Source of the DNA: Flaveria trinervia
Taxonomy: Eukaryota > Streptophyta > Magnoliopsida > Asterales > Asteraceae
Length of the DNA: 64,000 nt
Direction of reading: 5' to 3'
NCBI GenBank assembly: GCA_025506515.1
Contig: CM046457.1
Coordinates: forward strand, 4,684,944 to 4,748,943
Shown: positions 44,428 through 55,572 of the stretch, piece after piece
Layout: every line of letters starts with the position of its first letter
How positions within the stretch are numbered: position 1 is the stretch's first letter
Made by a program: the position numbers and the translations under genes
The notes under the pieces: model-generated
Told to the model about the DNA's origin: nothing
Seen by the model: only the letters and a program-made list of their open reading frames with translations
The model's database searches: none

Positions 44428-46678
44428 GATGATGATGTTGCTTGGTGGGTTGATTCAGGAGTAACTAGTAATGTGTGTAAAGATCTTCGTTGGTTCAAGG
44501 ACTTTCAACCAATGGAAGATGGATCATTATTAAAAATGGTCAATGTTACAAGCGAACCAATCAAGGGATTAGGAAATGTGAAGCTTGTGTTTACTTTTAG
44601 AAAATGTTTAGTATTAAATAAAGTGTTGTATGTACTTGGGATTTGAATGAATCTTTTGTCTGGTATTGTATTAAATAATTGTGGTTATAAACAAGTTTTG
44701 GAAAGTGACAAGTATATCTTGTCAAGACATGGTACTTTTTTTGAATTTGGTTATCTATGTAATGGTATGTTTATGTTGAATTTGGATCTTTCTTTGGGTA
44801 ATGATTCTGCTTATATGACTTTAACTAGTTCTAGTAATAATATAAACAAATTTAAATTATGGCATGCTAGACTAGGATATATTCATTATAAAAGGCTAAA
44901 AGATATATCTAAAATGAGTTTAATCCTGTTTTTGATATAAATATAGAAAAATGCAAGACATGTATGTTGACTAAGATAACTAGACAGCCTTTTAAAAATG
45001 TTATTAGGGAAAGTAAAGTTTTAGACATCATACATAATGATTTATGTAATTTGCTACACCATCGTTAGATAATAAAAAGTATGTTATTACGTTTATTGAT
45101 GATGCATCTAGATATTGTTATATTTATTTATTGCATACTAAGGATGAAGCTCTTGATAAATTTAAATTTTATAAACAAGAGGTAGAGCTTCATCAAAATG
45201 GGTTGATTAAAACTCTTCGTACTAATAGAGGAGGTGAATATTATGATCCGATGTATCTCCAATCCACTGGCATAATACATCAAACTACAGTTCCTTATAT
45301 ACCATAACAAAATGGTGTAGCAGAACAAAAAAATAGAACATTGAAAGAAATGGTTAATTCTATGTTGTCCTATTTGGGTTTAAGTGAAGGATTTTGGGGG
45401 TGAGTCAATGTTAACAACCTCTTATCTATTGAATAGAATTCCTAATAAAAAGAATAAGACTGCCCCATATGAACGTTGGCACAAAAGCCCCAAACTTAAA
45501 TTATTTTAAAGTTTGGGAATGTATAATTGTTGACCTGTTGTGAGGCTTACCGAACCCAAAAGGAAAACTTTAGGTGAAAGAGGTATAGATTGCATTTTTA
45601 TTAGATATGCTCAGCATTCCAGACTTATAGGTTCTATGTATTAAAACCTAATGATTATGTATCTATAAACTCGGTTATAGAGTCAAGAGATGCAATATTT
45701 GTTGAATAAAGATTTACTTCTATACCTAGACCAAAGGATGTGATTTCCAACGTTTCTCAAACTGACAATACATTTGATAGTACTTCGATTAATAACAAAG
45801 ATGTATCTTATACTAGAACTGAACTAAGGAAAAGTCTAAGAGCAAGAAAAGCCAAGTCTTTTGGTGATGATTTTCAACTTTATTTAGTTGAAGGATCAAG
45901 AAATAAGATTAGATCTTAATATCAATATTGTTTTAATATTAAGGAGGATCCAAAGACTTATAGTGAAGCTATGGCTTCTAGAGATGTTGCATTTTGGAAA
46001 GAAGCAATCCAATATGAGATGGATTCCATTATGCAAAATAATACTTGGAAGTTGGCTGATATACCTCCGGGATGTAAACCATTGGGGTGTAAATGGATAT
46101 TTAAAAATAAAATAAAGGTGGATGGTAGCATAGATAAGTTTAAATCTAGATTAGTTATCCAAGGCTTTAGACAGAAAAAAGATATTAATTTCTTTGACAT
46201 TTATGCTCTTGTTGCTAGGATTTCTACTATTAAAATTTTATTAGCACTTGCAGTTATACACAATCTTGTGATTCATCAATGGATGTGAAAACTGTATTTT
46301 TAAATGGTGAATTGGATGAGGAGATTTACATGAAACAACTTGAAGGCTTTGTTATGTTGGGTGATAAGAATAAAGTTTGTAAGTTGATAAAATATTTATA
46401 TGGTCTGAAGCAACACCAAAACAATGGCATCAAAAGTTTGATTATGTGTGTTATCTAATGGTTTTGTTTTAAACCAAGTAGAAAAATGTGTATATAGCAA
46501 GTTTGACACTTCTGGTAAAGGAGTTATAATTGCTTATATGTAGATAACATGTTAATATATGGTACTAACCAAAGTCAAGTTGGTAAAACTAAGGAATATT
46601 TGTCATCTAAGTTTGCTATGAAAGACATGGGGGAGGATGAAGTGACCATTGGTATAAAGATTAAGTGTGGGAACAATG
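44428..46678 (+). pseudogene. pol of the outer copia element, 5' part (PR-INT-RT)
   Basis: Protease WWVDSGVTSNVCKD (about 44440), GAG-pre-integrase WHARLGYIHYKRL (about 44855), integrase FIDDASRYCYIYLLHTKDEA (about 45090) with TNRGGEYYD where SDRGGEY is usual (catalytic Asp to Asn), and RT EAIQYEMDSIMQNNTWKL, GCKWIFKNKIKVDGSIDKFK. The YVDD box reads YVDNM (about 46540). Numerous stops and shifts. A short duplication (GATGATGATGTT...TGGTTGATTC) occurs at 44354-44385 and 44428-44460. The frame is cut at 46678 by the nested element. Confidence 0.85.
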
Positions 46679-47486
46679 TGCAGGATCGTTTAAGGGCTTG
46701 AACACAATTACAACACAACACACAATGAGAAGATTAACTAAACTTTAATCAAACAGTGAACTAGGTAACCAAAGGTGATACAAAGAACACAAGTAAAGCA
46801 AGAGACAGAACAAGAGAGTATAGTTTTCAAGGAAGCAGTATATTGCTTTCTCAAGTTCTTTTACAAGTGTTACAAAGCATAAAGAAAGATACAAGAACTT
46901 GGAATACTTATACTACAACCTACAGCCGGCTATACTTTGAAAGCCAGCTATACTTTGAAAGCCAGCTGGATACAATTGACTAGACACTAACAAAATCAAT
47001 TGTAGGATCAAAAGGCATATCTGCCTTTTGACCTTGTGACTATGACATGCCATAACTCACATCCTTATACATTATACAAAGGATAAAGTACATAAAGTGG
47101 AAAGTTTCAGACTCAAGACCTCAATGTACAGTTACCAAAAGCATGGACCTTTTCACCAACTCTTGTAAGTTGGTGACTTATCAGAGACGCAACGGAAAAG
47201 GTGCTTTATGGAATAGTACATCAGATAAAGCATGTGTACTAAAAGTCTTCGGAAGAAATCTGTCTTCATAGAGTGAAGCTTCGGAAGACTTTGTCTCTTG
47301 AAGCTTCGGAAGACTTCATGTTTGGATTCGGAAGATATTGGTCTTGGCTTCGGAAGATATTACACTTAGAGTATTTTCTAATGCTTTGTGTAATTCTTCC
47401 GAAGCATTCTTCACTTCAGTACTTAGTGCATGTTGCTGAAACACTTAGGCAGCTTTGGGTTGCATCAGACTTCAGGAATCCTTACA
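46679..47486 (-). repeat. 3' LTR of the nested copia element
   Basis: 808 bp, TGCAGGATCG ... GAATCCTTACA as read on the plus strand. It carries one extra unit of the GCTATACTTTGAAAGCCA repeat relative to the other LTR, and several CTTCGGAAG motifs near the 5' end of the LTR. Confidence 0.95.
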
Positions 47487-47498
47487 AACTCCCCCTAG
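47487..47498 (-). other. Polypurine tract of the nested copia element
   Basis: Minus-strand CTAGGGGGAGTT immediately before the 3' LTR (TGTAAGG...), the expected plus-strand primer. Confidence 0.85.
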
Positions 47499-47647
47499 AC
47501 TGATGCTACCAAAACACTTAGAAGATCTTTAAATGTTTGTAGTCTTCAGTACAATCAAGACCATTCCTTTCTTCATTTGATGGTCAGGATCATCAAGACT
47601 CTCATAGTATATTCTCATTTTAAAGAGATCATGCAGAGGTAAGTTGA

Positions 47648-50600
47648 TTATGTCTTGCCATGAGTAGACATTTTCAACACCTTGATCTCTGATAACATTC
47701 CATCTTTCTGATTGGTAAAGTAAGTCCAGGATAAGATGGGTGTCTCAGTTGCTAGAGGAGCCACTTGCATAGGAGTTGATTGGGCTGCCTCATCATGCAC
47801 TTCCTCAGGTTGATCTGATTCAGCCTGGGGTGTAGAGGTAGATGACATTCGCTTCTTCTTTATCTTTGGTTTAGAAGCCATTTTCTTCTTCCTCTTGGAT
47901 GTCTTTAACTGAGAACACTGGTCTGCAGCACCATGTTGATCATCAGTGTCTTTCTCAGTTGGGTGTTCCTCCCTCACAGGTTCAGAAGGAGAGGGAGTTT
48001 GACCCTGCCTAGGATCAGAAGATGAAGCTTGCTGAGGCTCAGCTGGAGGTGCTGGTTGAGGTGTCTCTGGTTGTTCAAACTTGACCTCCACTTCAGGTGG
48101 GACTTGACTTGGAAGAGAGTGCAAGTCAATGAGTTCTCCACTTTTAATCTTCTGCTTGATCACCCTAATATGTTCATCCATAGTGGATAGAGACATGGAG
48201 CAAGTCTCCTTCCGGAGAATCCATACAGCTTCAAAGAACACCATTCTTTGTCTGTCAGCAGACTTCTTTGCATTCTTTTGAATGATGACTCTTGACTTTG
48301 CAGCTTCTTCCCTTAGCTTCCTTTTGGTTGTTTTTCTTTCTTTGACTTGCTCAAGTTCAAGTTGCTTTAAGTATTCGAACTCAATGAAGTCATAGGACAA
48401 GGGAAGAAGTACATTTTCCTGATAGAAGCTGTGGCACTCAGGTAGTTTATCATTTTGATTCTATTTCTTCTTTATCTACCTGAGGTCTTGTGGAGCCACA
48501 TCTTCCTGTGCAGGATTTCTTGAACTGGAGAGAGAGTGGGAGTATGCTTGTGAAGTCTTTTCTGTCTCCTCTCCTCTTTGAATTGGAGAAGTAACCTTGC
48601 ATCCTCTTTCTCCTTTATCTCTCTTGACACTTCCATGTCAGCCAGTTCATTCAACTCTTCTAAGGGGAGGGAGATGATTTCATCAACATCATAGTTCCTG
48701 GTCTGTAAATAAGTAATCCTGACTGCCCTTTGTTCATCATTTTGAGTATTTGGTCTGGGGGCAGCCCTGATTGCAGCTTGCATGAATTTAGATGACCCAG
48801 AAGAACTTTCTCCCCTTAGCCTCCTTTTCCTCTCTCTCTCTCTTCCTCCTCAATTTCCTCAGGAGTCATTATCCTTTTCCCTTTGTCACCAACAGACCTT
48901 GGGACTCAAGGTGGATTGAGGCTTGGCCTTCATTGCTTGGTGTAGCTTCCATGCTCTGGCCAGAGAGAGGCTGAGAAACACCTTCACCAGCAGGTGTCTC
49001 AGATGGAGTTTGGATCTCTGCAGCAGTTGTTGATGGTGAGACAAGGGTCTCAGGTTCTGCCACTGGGCCTTCAGCCAAGGTTTCCCCTATGAAACTAATC
49101 TTAGGGTCCACCTCAACATCCAGTTGACCGATGACATTGTTGATTGCCTAAGTCTCCTTCTTAGAGAGAACTCTGCAAGGATCCTGTCTTGGATTCTTTG
49201 AGCCAGCCTGTCAGCTTGTCTTGATTTGCTTGGATTGACAAGTGGCATGTTGACTAAATCCAGTCCTTCATAGAAGCTCAGGATTTGGAACTGAAAAATT
49301 TCTTGTTGGCCTTGAACTCTATGAAGTATGAGGGCTTTTCTGTCATCATCATACCTCCATCTGATGATGTAGTTGCCAGTTCCTTGTGGTGGAGATGAGA
49401 CAGCCCTTGGTATACCTTCCTCAAAGAGACTCCTGATGAGAGAGTCTATAGAGTCCACATTAATGTGAACTTGAGGAAGTTGCTGAGAATGCACAACAGC
49501 AAGTGAGGATGGTGAGTCCTCTATGTCCATTCTTTCTAAAGAACTCCCAAGTTCTGTGGTTGTGATAACATTCTCCCCCTTTTTGGTAGCATCACCCACT
49601 TGCATAGGTGAGCTGGAGGAAATCAATCACTTCCACAGGTTCTGTGTTCCTGGTTGAGCTCTCCTTAAAGGTCTCCCAGCTAGTTTTTCCTGCAGATATG
49701 AAATCTGGAGTTGCTGATCATACCCTGTTTTGCAGGGTAGTCACCTGAGATTCCAAGTGAATAACCTTAGAGACTAGATAGGTGCATGTTTGTGACAATT
49801 TTTGTACCTTTAGTCTCAAATTCCCCTCATCTTCATCAGAAGAATCACTGGGGGATGAGAGGATTGGACCAAAGTCCTCTCTCTCACCACCAGCTTGAGT
49901 TTCTTGGCTGCTGGTTTTCCTCTGCTCACTGGCAACCTCAATTAAGATGCCAATGGGTGAGTTGCCATGGGAGGTCTTAATGATGTAATCACTTTCAAAA
50001 GTGAGAGCCTCTTCCATATGGACATCCTGAACAGGTTCAGATGTGTCCACCTCAGTAATAGGTGACTGATGAGGGATAGACTGAGGAGAGTCAGAGGTAT
50101 CATCTCTCTTTGAGTAGGGGAGGAGAAGAGAGACTCATGGTACTCACTGAATCATAAGTCTTCATCAGTGTAAAAGGATAGGTTGGGAATTGGTTGGTTT
50201 AGATCAAAGGCTGGGGATGGTAGCTGTCCCCTGAAGGTTGTTCACTTGAGTGTTGAGACTCAGAGTGAAAGCTTACGGTTGTTGGCTAATGAGCTCATCA
50301 GGTTGAGCTTGAGGAACCTCAGCCTGATAGGTAAAGTAATGGGAGTGGTTTGCTCCTCAGGAGAAGTAGAGCTCTGGAGTCCACTTCTTCCTGTAAGGTT
50401 GAGTATTTGGGGGCCTGCACAGACTCAATAGCCTGAGCAGGGGTTCGTTGGGATTTTCTTTTGTAGGTGATGAATATTTGAGGTTGTGAAGAGGGTAGGA
50501 GAGCAGTAGGTGTGGGTTCAACACTAGCTTGGACTGCTATGTTGTCACCTTGAGCATGAGCTCTAACATTTTTGGGACTAGGGCTGTTTCTACCCCTGAG

Positions 50601-51333
50601 AAGCCTACAGTTGGCTTCTTCATAATTTTAAAGATGCGGGCTTCATCTGTCCCAGTTTAGAATATTGCCTGTTTCCCTCAACTGTGAGCCCAGTTCACAG
50701 TTGAGAATGTGTTGAACATATCTAGGAAACATGTAATACTCTAAGGAGTCTAAGTTTGCAAGTAAATTAGTATAAACAAATTGTGAATACCTGAACTTGA
50801 CCCCCTGAACCATCCCATGAACTATAAAGGAGAGATCCTCAGGAATCTGGTCCCATCCACCATGCTTGTTTGATAAGCTGTGGATAACCACATGGAGCAG
50901 GTATTTCCACTGGGATGAGACCTTCCCTTTCCTGAAGGTCTTTACAGAGAAATCTCCTTCATAGCCCATCTGCTCGAAGGAATGATTAACCGCTTCTTTT
51001 GGGAAGAACACTTCACCTGCTTCATCATCCAGCTGAAGATGTCGGTTGATGATGGCCGGAGTGATGAAAATTGTTCTCCCCTGCACTGTGGCAGACAGTG
51101 CCTTCTCCCCATCCATAATGACCTCTTGGCAGGTCTTCCAGAATTCAAGCAAATGATCCTCATATAGAGGAGGATCAATGGTTAGGGAGGTGAAGTAGTG
51201 AGACAAAGACAAGAAACGGCAAACCTCTGAGAAATGAGGATCTTGTCAGAGCATAACAGAGCAACCTGATTGTGTTGTCTGTGTAGCTGCATGGCAAAGT
51301 TAGGATCATTTCTGTGAGTAAGGTCAGCCATTG
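47648..51333 (-). pseudogene. Extra 3' open reading frame region of the nested element
   Basis: Starts at ATG 51333 (MADLTHRNDPNF) downstream of pol. Main pieces: 51212-50643 (HYFTSLTIDPPLYEDHLLEF, GRTIFITPAIINRHLQLDDE, FPRYVQHILNCEL), 50050-49718 (acidic, ending in a leucine-rich coiled coil), 49626-49087, 49111-48869, 48783-48472 and 48400-47648 (Lys-rich SKRKKKMASKPKIKKKR). The pieces are in different frames or separated by stops. No catalytic motif was recognised. Similar extra frames lie after RNase H in Sirevirus-type elements, sometimes called env-like; no clear transmembrane segment or signal peptide was seen here. Its product is unknown. Confidence 0.65.
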
Positions 51334-52311
51334 TGAGGTAGCTCAGAGATGAAGAGAAAAAATGGGAAGGAATTTCAGAGAGAAAGCTTTGGGTTTTAGG
51401 TATGGAAGAAAAGCAGATGATAGAAGAGGGGGGAAACCGTTGGGTTTATATGAGAGAGAAGGATTTCAGATAAAGTTTAATGAAAGAGGATAAACTTTGA
51501 AATCCGTATGTCGGTCCCACCTCTGAAAAAGTAGTTTACCTTTTTGCTCAAAAAGTAGTTTTCTTGGAATTCGAAAAGCTTCCGAAAGTAATTTGTCTTC
51601 GGAAGTTGTGATTGAAAAAGCTTCCGAAGCTAAAGTGGCTTCGGAAGAATTTTCCTGAGAGTCTTAAAGATTTATGCTTCGGAAGAGAAATAAACTTTTG
51701 GATGCTTTGTATAGAATGAACAAAGCTTCCGAAAGTAATTTTTGCTTCGGAAGGAAAAAGTCCTTAAAAATGAATAAGTGTCTAAGTTAAGAATTTTAAG
51801 CTTCGGAAGATAAATTTTGACTTCTTCCGAAGGTAAAATCTCTTAGACAGTCATTTATTTGAAGACATATTTTTCTTCCGAAGGTAAAACGTTATCTTCG
51901 AAGTATCAGAAAATTTTCAAGAATCTAAGGAAAGTCTTCAAAAAGATTTTTTTTTTATTCAAAGAAAACATGAGCTTATAAAAGTGATGAACTAGACAAC
52001 TTAGGACACACATATTTTTAAGAAGAAATATTAGAATTAGTTTTAAAAAAATCTACTCAAAGTTAATCATCCCAATAGCTGATATCAGATACTTAAATCT
52101 TTGTTCATCAAAAGCTTTTGTGAACAGATCAGCATATGTTCATCTGTGTGAACTTTGACTAGTTTAATTAACCCCTTTTCATAGTTATCTCTTATTAAAT
52201 GATACCTGATGTTGATGTGTTGGTCCTTGAGTGCTGCACAGGGTTCTCAGTGATAGAGATAGCACTATTGTTGTCTATGTGGATAGGAGTCTCTTTGAAG
52301 TTAAATCCGTA

Positions 52312-55300
52312 TTATATCTGATTTTGAATCCAAAGCACTTGAGCACAGCAGCTTGCAGCAGCAATGTATTCAGCCTCAGCAGTTGATGCAGACACACAGG
52401 TTTGTTTCTTGCATTGCCATGAGACAACCCTTCCACCAAGGAATTGACATCCCCCAGATGTAGACTTTGCAGTCATGTTGCAGCCACCATAATCACTGTC
52501 TGTATAGGCATACAGATTGAAATTAGAATTCTTTGGATACCATAAACCAAGTGTTGAAGCACCTTTGAGGTATCTTAAAATCCTTTTCACAGTGATTAAG
52601 TGAGACATCTTAGGATTGGCTTGATATCTTGCACAAATACATGTAGCAAACATGATATCAGGCCTGCTAGCTGTAAGATACATAAGAGACCCAATCATAG
52701 CCCTGTATAAGTGCTCATCTACACACTCCCCCTCAAGATCTGGACCAAGGGAGTGGTTTCTGGCTATGGGTGTCTTAGCAGTCTTACAATCAGTCATGTT
52801 GAACTCTTGAGTATATCTTGAACATACTTTGACTGACTTATGAAAATGCCATCTTCAACCTGCTTCACTTGAATTCCAGAAAGAATTAAGTTCTCCCATT
52901 GAACTCATTTCAAATCTATTTCATCAGCTTTTCAAAGTCTTTGCAGAGCCTTGAATTGGTTGAGCCAAAGATGATGTCATCCACATATACTTGAACTAGC
53001 AGAATGTCGTTTCTTGTCCTTTGATGAAGAGAGTTCCATCTATAGTACCTCTCCTGTAACCATGTTTACAGAGATACTCAGACAGTGTCTCATACCACTT
53101 CCTGGGTGCCTGATGCAGCCCATAGAGAGCTTTGTCAAGCTTGCAGACATAATCAGGATGATCAGGATCTACAAAACCAGGTGGTTGTTTGACATAAACC
53201 TCCTCATCAATCACTCCATATAAGAAAGCACACTTTACATCAAGTTGGTAGACCTTGAAGTTCTTGGATGCAGCAAATGCCAGGAATATCCTAACAGCTT
53301 CTAGTCTAGCTACAGGAGCAAAGACATCAGTGTAGTCAATCCCTTCTTCTTGTGTGTATCCTTGAACAACTAGTCTTGCCTTGTTCTTGATGATGATTCC
53401 TCTATCATCTTTTTATTCCTAAAAACCCATTTGGTTCCAATGGTAGTCTTCCCATGAGGAAGAGGACAAAGGTTCCAAACTTTCTGCCTTTTGAATTGAA
53501 GAAGTTTTTGTTGCATAGCTTCAACCCAACTTCCATCCTTAGAGCCTCCTCAGCTTTCTTGGGCTCTAACTGGGATAGAAAACAAGAGTGAAGACAAATT
53601 TGCTTCATGGGTTTGCCCTCTTGTTTTTACCCCGGAGATAACATCTCCAATGATGTGGTGGTAGGATGAGACTTGTGGATCCTTAGCTGAGGGATCACAG
53701 CAAGTTGCTGAGATAGATCCAAATTTGAGAAATTTAGATCTGGTCTTGAAGATTGATCCTCCACATATCACACTTATCAAGATTAACTTGATCCAATGAG
53801 TGTGACATCATTGATGTTGTCATCTATGGTATGGTTATTTGCATCAAGAAATTCTTGATCACTATCACCATTACCATGTGTTGTCTTCTGCAATTGAGTT
53901 GTCTTTATCTGGTTGAGAAGCCTCTGAACTGGAATTTGAAGGCATGCCAGATGTATCAGCTGGATTGTCATTGTTGTGCTGATAGAAATCTCATTTGCTG
54001 AAGTAGTCTCAACTGGAGCTGAAGATGTATGAGTTGAAGGTCTTCCTAGCTCAAATCTTGGATCAGGATCACCTGTATTTAAATTTTCTGCAGATCCTGA
54101 AACATGCTCACAAGATTTGTTAAAACAGTTGGTAACTAAATCAAGATCAAACAGCCAATCCGGACCAGAACCAGCCACACAAGGAGTGTGCTCATTGAAA
54201 GTCACATTGGCTGACTCCTCAATGATTCTAGTTCTGAGATTGTATACTATATAAGCTTTAGCTTGGGAAGAGTATCCAATGAAGTATCCATCGTCTGATT
54301 TCTCAGCAAACTTGGCAACTTGATCTTTGGTATTCAAGATGGTGCAGGGACATCCAAATGACCTGAGAAAACCAATGAAAGGTTTCCTTGTGCCAAAGTT
54401 CATAAGGAGTCTTACCATGTGTCTTAACTACTAAAACTCTGTTTTGCACATAGCAAGCAGTATTAATGCTTCTGCCCAGAAGGGATAGGCAATTTAGAGT
54501 CAGACAACATAGTTCTTGCAGCTTCAATAAGTGTCCTGTTTCTCCTCTCGGCAACTCCGTTTTGCTGAGGAGTCCTGGGAGCACTGTATTGTCTTGTAAT
54601 ACCTTTTTCATCACAAATGTATCAAGGATTTGGTTCTTGAATTCGGTTCCTTGATCACATCTTATGGTTTTGACCTTGTGATCACATTGATTCTCAATCT
54701 TTAAGATGAAATTCTTTAGAATCTCAGGAGTCTCATCTTTAGTTCTAAGAAAGAAAACCCAAGTGAATCTTGTAAAATCATCTGTGATCACTAGACAGTA
54801 TAAGGTCCTTCCTAAACTCATTACACTGGTGGGGCCAAAGAGATCCATATGTAATAAGTGTAGGGGATAGTGATGGAGTTCTTTTCCTTAGGCTTGTGAG
54901 ATACCTTGTGTTGCTTCCCTTTCAGGCATGCAACACAATGATCATCACTTGTAAACTCTTTCTTTGGCATTCCAGTTACCAAATCATGTTTAATTAATTT
55001 ATTCATATTCTTAAAGTTTACATGGCACATTCTTTTATGCCATAGGAAAGACTCATCACTATTTGCTTTAGATAAAAAGCATGAAACTTCTCCAGAGGGA
55101 GATGTTTCTTGCAATCCATCTTGTACATGTTCCTTTCCTGGGGGCTGAGCAGGATATGCTCATGAGGAATGACCACTCCAGGCTTGAGAACAATGCACTC
55201 ATGCTCAGTGAAGAGCATGTTATGACTCTGATCACAAAATTGGGATACACTCAGAAGATTGTACCCAAGCTCCTTAACAAAGTTTACCTTCTCAATGCTG

Positions 55301-55482
55301 AGCTTACCATTTGTGACCTTGCCCCTTCCATAAATGTAACCACCTTCATCTCCTCCAAAAGCAACTGGTCCTCCATCAATTCTCTCAAAATTATGAAGTA
55401 AAGACCTATTGCCTGTCATGTGCCTGGAACAGCCACTGTCAATTATCCAGACATTCTTGTTTGTCTTGAGCTGTTCCTGCAC
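52312..55482 (-). pseudogene. pol of the nested copia element (PR-INT-RT-RNase H)
   Basis: Protease VWIIDSGCSRHMTGN (55460-55420), GAG-pre-integrase FLWHKRMCHVNFKNMNKL (about 55060-55000), integrase MDLFGPTSV, YCLVITDDFTRFTWVF and TIRCDQGTEFKN (54848-54630), RT YVDDII (about 52990-52970) and LDKALYGLHQAPRKWYETL (about 53150-53095), and RNase H YAMIGSLMYLTASRPDIMFA-like block, YTDSDYGGC and SASTAEAEYIAAASC (52797-52330). Motifs are well preserved, but the region is split into several frames (breaks near 54820, 54400, 53780, 53400, 52990 and 52800). Confidence 0.88.
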
Positions 55483-55572
55483 AAAGAAAATGATTAGTTA
55501 CATTTGGAAACCCAGCCTTACTTGTCTTGGGCTCAGTAAGTGTAATAGAAGGTAATGCAACAGTAATAGATC

